Origin: Candidatus Sphingomonas colombiensis
GTDB taxonomy: Bacteria; Pseudomonadota; Alphaproteobacteria; Sphingomonadales; Sphingomonadaceae
DNA length: 64,000 nucleotides
NCBI GenBank assembly: GCA_029202845.1
Contig: CP119315.1
Coordinates: 1,309,501 to 1,373,500 of the forward strand
Direction of reading: 5' to 3'
The notes beneath the pieces are model-generated. The model did not search any database. It saw only the letters and a list, made by a program, of their open reading frames with translations, and had not been told where the DNA came from. Made by a program: the position numbers and the translations under genes. Of this stretch, positions 7,608 to 15,800 are shown one piece after another (position 1 is the stretch's first letter; the number at the start of each line of letters is the position of its first letter).

Positions 7608-8206
7608 TCAGATCGCCTCATCGACCAATTTGCGCGTGGCCGGCGCGCCCCAGTCCATCGCGCCCGAGGCTGCGCCACACCTCACGCCCCTTCGCGTCGA
7701 ACAGGATCGTCGTCGGGCAGGTTGACCCGATAGCCGAGGCTCAGCCCCATGTCGGGATCGGTGTAGGGCTTCGAGCCGCGTCAGATGCCGACGCGCGGCA
7801 ACGAAGGGCGCGACCTTCGCCGGCTCCATATCCTGGCTCACCGCCAGCACCGTGCACACGTTGTCGCCGAGCCGCCCGGCCAGCGCGTCGAGCGCTCGGC
7901 AGTTCCTTCACGCATGGCGCGCACCACGTCGCCCACAGGTTGAGCAGCACCGGCTTGCCGCGGAAATCGGCTATGCGGGTGCGCTGCTCGTCGGGCGATG
8001 AAGAAGGCGTCGACCGGTGCGAGCCCTCGCTGGTGGCGATCGACCGCGTTGTGTGCGCCATGGCTCTTGCGCGTCGGCTGCACTTCGTCGGGCGAGGTTG
8101 CATTATGCGCGGCAGTCGCTTGCCCGTCGCCGGGCCTTTGCCTATCGCAGCCGGCGGCGGCCAGTGCCAGCCCGAGGAGAAAGACGATCGCCGAACGCGA
8201 AGCCAT
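7608..8206 (-). CDS. TlpA-like thioredoxin lipoprotein, frameshifted
   Basis: The pieces reconstruct a TlpA/ResA-type thiol-disulfide protein of about 197 residues. A lipoprotein signal (FLLGLALAAAGC) opens the first frame. The second frame carries DFRGKPVLLNLWATWCAPC with the CxxC active site and continues to VKELP. The third carries TVLAVSQDMEPAKVAPFVA, and the end reads MDWGAPATRKLVDEAI. Moving between frames needs at least five one-base insertions (around 8000-8090, 7903, 7780, 7720 and 7665); removing five gives a length divisible by three and typical of the family. Its start codon overlaps the argH start on the other strand. In related bacteria such proteins reduce periplasmic or cytochrome-c thiols. 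The damage is more likely sequence error than decay because the neighbours share it. Confidence 0.72.
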
Positions 8207-9594
8207 GAGCGGTTCCAATCAGATGTGGGGCGGGCGGTTCGCCGAAGGCCCCGCAGCAGTGATGCGTGAGATTAACGCCTCGATCCCGTTCGACAAGCGC
8301 ATGTGGCGTCAAGACATCGCCGGCGTCCAAGGCGCATGTCGCGATGCTCGCTGCGCGCGGCGTCGTCGCGCACGAGGACGCTGCCACGATCACCGCCGGG
8401 CTCGATCCGGTCGCCGCGGATTATGATGCCAACGGCGTGCCCGACGATCTGACGCTCGAAGACATTCATATGCTCACCGAGGCGCGGCTCGCCGCGGCGA
8501 TCGGCCCGGTCGCCGGGCGGCTGCACACCGCGCGCAGCCGCAACGATCAGGTGGCGACCGATTTCCGCTCTGTGGGTGCGCGACGCGATCGACCAGACGC
8601 TCGCCGCGCTCGACGCGCTCGATGCCGCTCTGCTTGCGCGCGCCGAGCAACATGCCGGCGACGTGATGCCCGGCTTCACCCACCTCCAGTCCGCGCAGCC
8701 CGTGACGCTCGGCCATCATCTGATGGCCTATCACGAGATGATCGCGCGCGATGCCGCGCCGCTTCGCGATGCGCGCGCAGCGGATGAACCTGTGCCCGCT
8801 CGGCTCGGCGGCGCTCGCCGGCACCGGCTTCCCGCTCGATCGGCACGCGACCGCGGCAGGCGCTCGGCTTCGACGGGCCGACGCGCAATTCGCTCGACGC
8901 GGTGTCGCGACCGCGACTTTCGCGATCGAATATCTCACCTGTGCCGCGCAATGCTCGCTGCACCTGTCGCGGCTGGCCGAGGAATTCGTGCTGTGGGCGT
9001 CGCAGCCGTTCGGCTTCGTCAGCTCTGTCCGACCAATGGTCGACCGGCAGCTCGATCATGCCGCAGAAGCGCAACCCCGATGCCGCCGAGCTGGTGCGCG
9101 GCCATGCCGGGCGGATCACCGGCTGCCTCGTCAGCCTGATGGTGACGATGAAGGGCCTGCCGCTCGCTTATTCGAAGGACATGCAGGACGATAAGCCGCC
9201 GGTGTTCGAATGCCACGACCTGCTCGGGCCTCAGCATCGCGGCGATGACCGGCATGATCGAGAGCGCGACCTTCCGCACCGATCGGATGCGCGCGCTGGC
9301 CGAGAGCGGCTATGCCACCGCCACCGATCTGGCCGACTGGCTGGTGCGCGAGGCGAATGTGCCGTTCCGCGAGGCGCATCATATCACCGGCGCGCGCGGT
9401 GGCGCGCGCCGAGGCGCTGGCGCGTGACGCTCGACAAGGTGCCGCTCGCCGATCTCAAGGCGATCGACGCGCGGATCGACGATCGCGTCTATTCGGTGCT
9501 GTCGGTCGATGCCTCGGTCGCCAGCCGGACGAGCTTCGGCGGCACCGCGCCGGATAATGTGCGCGCCGCGATCCGCGCGGCGCGGGGAGAATGA
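8205..9594 (+). CDS. argH: Argininosuccinate lyase, with about ten one-base insertions
   Basis: ArgH cleaves argininosuccinate to arginine and fumarate, the last step of arginine synthesis. Segments in successive frames match it end to end: MWGGRFAEGP near the start, LEDIHMLTEARL, GRLHTARSRNDQVATDFR, MPGFTHLQSAQPVTLGHH, CPLGSAALAGTGFPLDR, the signature GSSIMPQKRNPDAAELVRG, and TATDLADWLVR. Each frame change is explained by one extra base, near 8324, 8569, 8760, 8845, 8908, 8918, 9025, 9231, 9391 and 9425. Removing ten bases leaves 460 codons, the usual length. With no deletions among ten events, and an essential enzyme, sequencing or assembly error is the best explanation. It is followed by an lptM-like gene and lysA. 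Confidence 0.85.
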
Positions 9595-9844
9595 CGATGA
9601 ACGCGCATCAGTGCGCGGCTTCATCCTCGCTCGCTGCTGCTGCTTGCCGCCTGCGGCCGGCGCATCCGGCTGCGCCCGCCAAGGGCGATAGCCTGCCGCC
9701 CGCCCCTTATGGCGCGGATGCGGCGCCGTCCGCCAGCCGACTGATCCGATCCCTCGGCGCAGGCGCGCCCCGAGCGCGGCGACGATCTGCTCACCAACTC
9801 TCATGGATCGCCGGTCGGATCAATTCGACCTGCCGCCGCGCTGA
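9591..9844 (+). CDS. LptM-like small lipoprotein, frameshifted
   Basis: Between argH and lysA lie pieces of a short lipoprotein of the LptM (YifL) type, which in enterobacteria helps LptD maturation. One frame reads LLLLAACGRR, a lipobox followed by a basic stretch; another reads KGDSLPPAPYGADAAPSA; a third reads DPSAQARPERGDDLLTNS; and the end reads RRSDQFDLPPR before TGA at 9842-9844. This order is common in sphingomonad homologues. The start is uncertain: ATG at 9591 or 9597, or GTG at 9611. At least three indels are needed, including one that looks like a missing C near 9679. The stop overlaps the lysA start as TGATG. Confidence 0.6.
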
Positions 9845-11108
9845 TGGACCATTTTTCGAAGATCGACGGCGCGCTCCACTGCGAAGGCGTGCCGCTCGGC
9901 GAAAATCGCCGCAGAGGTGGGCACACCCGTCTATGTCTATTCCGCCGCGACGCTGCCGTCGCCATGCACAGGTGTTCCGCGACGGCCTGAAATCCGCCGG
10001 GCGAGGTGCATCTCGCTTATGCGATCAAGGCCAATCCCAATATCGGCGTGCTGCGCGTGCTGGCCGACGAAGGCTATGGCGCCGACGTCGTCTCCGGGGG
10101 CGAGATGGCGCGCGCGCTGGCCGCCGGGATGCCGGCGGAGGACATCGTCTTCTCCGGCGTCGGCAAGACCGATCGCCGAGCTGGTGCAGCGGGCTGGAGG
10201 CCGGGATCGGCCAGTTCAACCTCGAGCTGGAGGAGGAGGGCGTGGTGCTCGCCGCGCTCGCCGCCGCGCGCGGGCTGACCGCACCGGCCGTGCTGCGCGT
10301 CAATCCCGGACGTCGACGCCGGCACCCACGCCAAGATCTCGACCGGCAAGAAGGACAATAAGTTCGGCGTGCCGATCGACCTCGCCCCCGCGATCTTCGA
10401 TCGGCTCGCGCCGCTGCCGATGGGCTGAACCTGCGCGGCGTCGCGATCCATATCGGCAGCCAGTTGTTCGATCTCGCGCCGCTCGACGCAGCCTATCGCC
10501 GTGTCGGCGAGCTGGTCGCGGAGCTGCGCGCGCGCGGCCACACGATCACCCATGTCGATCTCGGCGGCGGGCTGGGCGTGCCATACAAGCCGCTCGACCT
10601 ACCGCCCTCCCCGGCGGATTACGGCGCGATGGTCGCCCGTGCGACCGCCGGCTGGGATGTCGAGCTGATGTTCGAGCCGGGGCGCGTCATCGCGGGCAAT
10701 GCCGGCGTGCTGCTGACCGAGGTGATCTGGGTGAAGCCCGGCGTGGTGCACCCATATGTCATCGTCGACGCGGCGATGAACGATCTCGCCCGCCCGGCGA
10801 TGTACGACGCATGGCACGATTTCTCCGCCGTGCGCCCGAGCGGCGAGACGATGGTCGCCAATATCGCGGGCCCGGTATGCGAAACGGGCGACACTTTCGC
10901 GATGGGGCGTGAGATCGACAGCGTGAAGCGCGGCGATCTCGGCATCTTCCGCACCGCCGGGGCTTATGGCGCGACCATGGCCTCCACTTACAACAGCCGC
11001 GCGTTGGTGCCGGAGGTGCTGGTGGATGGCGATCGCTATGTCGTGGTCGCCGATCGCATCGCCGCCGAGACGATTCTCGACGCGGAACGGGTGCCCGACT
11101 GGCTGTGA
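9844..11108 (+). CDS. lysA: Diaminopimelate decarboxylase, frameshifted in its first half
   Basis: LysA is the PLP enzyme that decarboxylates meso-diaminopimelate to lysine. The parts read MDHFSKIDGALHCEGVPL, VGTPVYVYSAATL, HLAYAIKANPNIGVLRVLA with the Schiff-base lysine in YAIKAN, ADVVSGGEMARALAAGMP, then an intact segment from about 10425 to the stop with AIHIGSQLFDL, HVDLGGGLGVPY, FEPGRVIAGNAG and CETGDTFA. Single extra bases near 9902, 9953, 10005, 10172, 10193 and 10310, and a missing G (or two extra bases) near 10420, explain the breaks. Correction leaves about 420 codons, the normal size. The last 680 bases are clean, which marks the right edge of the damaged block. Confidence 0.86.
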
Positions 11109-11857
11109 CGCTCCCCGCCCTTCCCCTGTTCGTCCGGCTGGAGCGACGGCCGGTGATTCTGGTGGGGGAAGGCGAAGCGGCCGACGCGAAGCGGCGGCTG
11201 CTGGAGCGCGCGGGCGCCATTGTGGTGGGCGAGGCAGACGATGCCGTGCTCGCCATCGTCGTCGATGATGATGCAGCGGTCGCGCGGCTCAGGGCGCGTG
11301 GCGTGCTGGTCAATGCGGTCGATCGGCCTGAATTGTGCGATTTCACGCTGCCGGCGATCGTCGATCGCGCGCCGGTGATCGTCGCGATCGGCACCGCCGG
11401 CGCCTCCGCCGGGCTGGCGGCGGCGCTGCGCCAACGACTTGAAGCATTGCTGCCCGCGCGGCTCGGGGCGCTGGCTAGCGCGCTGCATGCGGCGCGCCCG
11501 GCGTGGCGCGCGCTTTATCCCGAGGCGGCCGAGCGACGCCGCGCGATCGGCGCGGCGCTGGCGACGGGCGGCGCGCTCGATCCGCTGCGCGATCATGGCG
11601 ACATGCCCGATGCCCACCCCCCTGCGGCGGCGACGACCGCAGGCGCGCTTGTCGCGCTCAAGCTGCGCTCCGCCGATCCCGATGATCTCACGCTGCGCGA
11701 GGCGCGCGCGCTCGCCAATGCCGATCGCGTGATGCATCGCGCCAACGTGCCGCGTGCCATCCTCGATCGCGCGCGCGCCGATGCCGTACGGATCGAATGC
11801 GCCGCCGCGCCGTTGGACGCAGAATCTGGACTGACCGTGGACGTGGAGATGCTGTGA
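11105..11857 (+). CDS. Siroheme synthase N-terminal-like protein (precorrin-2 dehydrogenase / ferrochelatase domain)
   Basis: Residues 1-115 match the NAD-binding domain of CysG/Met8-type proteins (LPLFVRLERRPVILVGEGEAA), which oxidise precorrin-2 to sirohydrochlorin and insert iron to give siroheme. The dimerisation region follows to about 170. The C-terminus (about 185-250) resembles the first part of an S-adenosylmethionine uroporphyrinogen-III methyltransferase: ADPDDLTLREARAL corresponds to the usual GPGDPDLLTLRA loop but lacks its glycines, and the rest of the methyltransferase is absent. So the protein is either monofunctional or a shortened CysG. The GTG start overlaps the lysA stop (GTGA), and the end overlaps the next gene the same way. 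Confidence 0.75.
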   Translation: MTLPALPLFVRLERRPVILVGEGEAADAKRRLLERAGAIVVGEADDAVLAIVVDDDAAVARLRARGVLVNAVDRPELCDFTLPAIVDRAPVIVAIGTAGASAGLAAALRQRLEALLPARLGALASALHAARPAWRALYPEAAERRRAIGAALATGGALDPLRDHGDMPDAHPPAAATTAGALVALKLRSADPDDLTLREARALANADRVMHRANVPRAILDRARADAVRIECAAAPLDAESGLTVDVEML

Positions 11858-12807
11858 GCGGATTCGGCTATCGCATTGACGACGGCAAAGTGCAGCGCGT
11901 CACCGTGAAGGAAGCGCTGAACTGTTCGGTCAGGCTGGCGTGGATTCACCTGTCCGCCACCAATGCGGAGGCCGCGGCGTGGCTGCGCGATCAGGCACAG
12001 CTCCCGGAATATCTGGTCGAGGCGCTGATCGCGCAGGAAACGCGCCCGCGCTGCGACGGCTTCGAGGCGGGCGCCTTTCTCAACCTGCGCGGCCGCACGG
12101 AGGAGGATATCGATTCGTCCGATCTCCTCGCCTCGGTGCGCATCTGGGCGACCAAGGGGCGGGTGATTTCGGTCACGCGCAAGCACCTGCTCGCCACCGA
12201 TACCGTCGAACAGGCGGTGAAAGACGGGACGGTGAGCGATCCGGGCGATCTGATCACCGCCTTCGCCACCGCGATCACCAATGATCTCGATCCCGTGGTG
12301 GCGGATCTGGGTGACCAGATCGACGATTGCGAGCAACAGCTGGACGCCGATCGCGTGTTCGAGCTGCGCCGCCGCGTAACCCATGTCCGCATCGCCGCGA
12401 TCAGCTATCGCCGCTTCCTCAATCCGCAGCGCGCCGCGCTGGAGAAGATGGCGCAGTTACCCGGTGACTGGCTGGACGGGGACGATCGCGCCCATGTCGC
12501 CGCCGCCGCCGATCGCGCGGCGCGCATGGCCGAGGAACTCGAAGCGATCCGCGAGCGATCGAGCCTGATCCACGAAACGCTCACCGATCTGCGCGCCGAA
12601 CTGATCGACACGCGCAGCCTGATCATCGCGATCGCCGCGATGGTGTTCCTGCCGCTCACCTTTCTCACCGGCCTGTACGGGATGAACGTCTCGGGCCTTC
12701 CTTATGCGCAAAAGCCATGGGCGTTCGACGCTATCATGATCGCCTGCGTCGTCATCTCGGCGGCGATCGTGCTCTATTTTCTGCGCAACCGCTGGTTCCG
12801 CCGTTAG
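11854..12807 (+). CDS. CorA/ZntB-family divalent metal transporter
   Basis: The 317-residue product is a CorA-superfamily protein of the ZntB type. It has a large N-terminal cytoplasmic domain with a long charged helix (about 150-250) and two C-terminal membrane helices joined by the loop YGMNVSGLPY, which contains the GMN signature of the pore. ZntB proteins move zinc, and CorA proteins move magnesium or cobalt; the loop after GMN (VSGLP) points to ZntB. GTG at 11854 overlaps the preceding stop by four bases. An upstream start at 11797 would run into the other gene's frame without homology. It is probably the last gene of the argH-lptM-lysA transcript. Confidence 0.87.
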   Translation: MSGFGYRIDDGKVQRVTVKEALNCSVRLAWIHLSATNAEAAAWLRDQAQLPEYLVEALIAQETRPRCDGFEAGAFLNLRGRTEEDIDSSDLLASVRIWATKGRVISVTRKHLLATDTVEQAVKDGTVSDPGDLITAFATAITNDLDPVVADLGDQIDDCEQQLDADRVFELRRRVTHVRIAAISYRRFLNPQRAALEKMAQLPGDWLDGDDRAHVAAAADRAARMAEELEAIRERSSLIHETLTDLRAELIDTRSLIIAIAAMVFLPLTFLTGLYGMNVSGLPYAQKPWAFDAIMIACVVISAAIVLYFLRNRWFRR

Positions 12808-12855
12808 CCTAAACCGATAGAAAGCCGCGCCTTTTCGCGCTGGACTTGAGGGCCC

Positions 12856-12889
12856 TCCTGCCGATAGCGTCGCGGCTATCTCGGGAGGA
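12856..12889 (+). promoter_or_regulatory. Hairpin that sequesters the ribosome-binding site of the alpha-2-macroglobulin gene
   Basis: GATAGC (12863-12868) pairs perfectly with GCTATC (12875-12880) around a 6-base loop. The stem extends outward after a 2-base bulge: CC (12861-12862) with GG (12883-12884), then one G-G mismatch, then TCCT (12856-12859) with AGGA (12886-12889). The right arm is the strong Shine-Dalgarno sequence GGGAGGA, six bases before the ATG at 12895. A folded leader would hide the ribosome-binding site. Whether it acts as a thermometer or other switch is inferred. Confidence 0.45.
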
Positions 12890-12894
12890 TAATC

Positions 12895-15800
12895 ATGAAG
12901 CTCGCGGCAAAGCTCGCCCTGCTCGCGCTGGCGATCGCCCCGGTGGCGGCGCTCAGCGACAATGCGCCGCGGGTGATCCTCGCGCAGCCGGGGATCGGCA
13001 ATGGGGCGATCGAGCGCTTCACGATGCGCTTCAGCCAGCCAATGGCGCCGCTGGGCGATCCGCGCGCCGCCGCCCCTGCCACCACGCAATGCCCGGTCGA
13101 GGGGAAGGGCCGCTGGGTCGATCAGCAGACCTGGGTTTACGAATTCACCCGCCCGCTGCCGGGCGGCACGAGCTGCGCCTTCAAGACGGTGGAGGGGCTG
13201 AAAAGCGTCGCCGGCTATGCGCTGGCCGGCACGCGGAGCTTCACCGTCGATGCCGGTGGCCCGGTGGCGCGCGCGGTGCTGCCATCAGGCAGCGGCGATG
13301 AGATCGAGGAGGATCAGGCGTTCCTCGTCGCGGCGAATATGTCACCGGATCCGCGCTCGGTCGCGGCCAACGCTTATTGCGCGGTCGACGGTATCGGCGA
13401 GAAGATTCCGGTCGACGTGCTGGCCGCCGATCTGCCCGGCAAGTTGCTCAAGGAAATGGGCAAGGATCGCTGGGAGGTCCGCAGCTTCCTCGAAAATGCC
13501 GGCATCGCGGCGGACCTGCCCGAAGGCGCCGCCGATCGCCAGCGCGCGCTGAGCAATGTCGTTGCGCTGAAATGCCGTCGCAACCTGCCTCCGGGGCGTG
13601 ACATGGCGCTGGTGTGGGGCGCGAACATCGCGGCTGCCGGCGGGAAGCGCGCCGGCACCGACCAGCGCTTCGACTATACGGTGCGCAAGCCGTTCGCGGC
13701 GCGCTTCGAATGTTCGCGCGTCAATCCGCAGGCGGGATGCAGCCCGGTCGAAAAGGCGTGGGTGCGCTTCACCGCGCCGGTGCCGATGTCGACCGCGCAG
13801 GCGATCCGCATCACGCTGGCCGACGGCAAGAAGATCGCGCCGACCATCAGCGCCGACGAAAAGAAAAAGGCGACGATCGCCGATATCTCCTTCGCCGCGC
13901 CGCTACCGTTCGACACCGCCGCCAAGCTGGAATTGCCGCAGAATGTGAAGGACGAGAGCGGTCGCGCGCTTTCCAATGCGGAGCGTTTCCCGCTCGACAT
14001 CCGTTTCGATCGCGCGCCGCCGCTGGTGAAGTTCGCCGCGCCCTTCGGCATCCTTGAGGCGAAGGAAGGCGGCGTGCTGCCGGTGACGGTGCGCAACGTC
14101 GAGCCCGCGCTACAGGGGCGCAACCTCGCGGTCGGCGGACAGGCGCTGCGTGTCGCGAACAGTGACGGCGATGTGGCCGACTGGCTGCGCCGCGTCGGAT
14201 CGGCCGACGACAGCAGGTACGAAACCGTCAAGCGCGGCAAGGAATCGGTGGAGGTCAACCATACGGGCGACACGTCGATCCTCGGCGGCAAGGGCGCGCC
14301 ACTCACGGTGGCGCTGCCCGGCAAGGGGCGCGATTTCGAGGTGGTCGGCGTGCCCCTCGGCAAGCCCGGCTTCTACGTCGTCGAACTCGCCAGCCCGGTG
14401 CTGGGCCGCGCGCTGCTCGGGCGGGATGCGACACGCTATGTCGCCGCGTCCGCGCTCGTCACCAACATGGCGGTGCATTTCAAATGGGGCCGCGAGCGCA
14501 GCCTGGCCTGGGTGACCGCGCTCGACAGCAGCGAGCCGGTCGCAAATGCCGCAATCGCGATCACCGACAGTTGCACCGGCAAATTGCTGGCGCGCGGCGC
14601 GACCGATCGTTCCGGGGCGCTCATGGTGGCTGGCGGCCTGCCGGAGCCGGAAACCTATGGCAGTTGCCGCGATAATTCGTCCGCGCATCCGCTGATGATC
14701 TCGGCCCGCGCCGGCGACGATTTCAGCTTCACGCTGACCGAATGGGGCAACGGCATCCGCCCCTATGATTTCGATCTGCCCTATGGCTATTCGAAGCCCG
14801 GCGATGTGTTTCACACCGTGTTCGATCGCGCGCTGGTCCGTGCCGGCGAGACGGTCCACATGAAACATATCGTGCGCCACCCGGTCGGCGCGGGCTTCAC
14901 TATTCCCGCCGGTTTCACGGGCACATTGCGGCTGTCGCATCGCGGATCGGATACCGAATTCGATCTGCCGCTGACGATCGACGCGAACGGCACGGGCGAG
15001 ACGAGCTGGACCGCGCCAAAGGGCGCGCCAATGGGCGATTACGACCTGCGCGTGATCGCCGGGGACCGCACGATCTACACCAGCCAGTCGTTCCGGCTCG
15101 ACGAATATCGCCTGCCGACGATGCGTGCGACGGTAAGCGGGCCGAAAGGCGCATTGGTGCGCCCCAAAACGGTGCCGCTCGACCTGTTCGCCGGTTATCT
15201 CTCCGGCGGCGGCGCATCGAACCTGCCGGTCGATCTGCGCGTCGGCTGGTTCGCGCGGCGCAGCAACCCCGATGGCTATGAGGCCTATACCTTCGGCGGC
15301 CGCGCCGTGCAGGAGGGCGTGAAGCCGCTCAACGGCGATGGTGAGGAGGATGCGCCCACTCTGCCGCCGACGCAGACGCTTCCCGCAAAGCTGGGTGCGG
15401 ACGGCACCGGGCGCCAGACGGTCGAGGTGCCGCAAGGGCTCGACGGCACGACCGACATGACGGTCGAGATGGATTATCAGGATGCCAACGGCCAGACGCT
15501 GACCGCATCGCGCACGATCCCGGTGTTCGCATCACGCGTGCAACTCGGCGTCAAGACCGACGGCTGGCTGATGAAGCAGGATGATCTGCGGCTGCGCTTC
15601 GTCGCGCTCGATCCCGATGGCAAGCCGATCAAGGGCCAGAAGATCGCGGTCGCGCTCTACAGCCGCCAGATATTGACCGCGCGGCGCCGGCTGATCGGCG
15701 GCTTCTACGCCTATGACAATCAGATGCGGACGACGAAGCTCTCAGCCTCCTGCACCGCGACGACCGACGCGCAGGGGTTGGCGCAATGCGCGGCCAACCC

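Noticed and set aside
7608..10424. Programmed ribosomal frameshifting or true pseudogenes in tlpA, argH, lptM and lysA
   Set aside because: No slippery sites or repeated signals occur at the breaks, there are too many events, and all parts of each protein remain conserved. Sequence error explains the pattern better.
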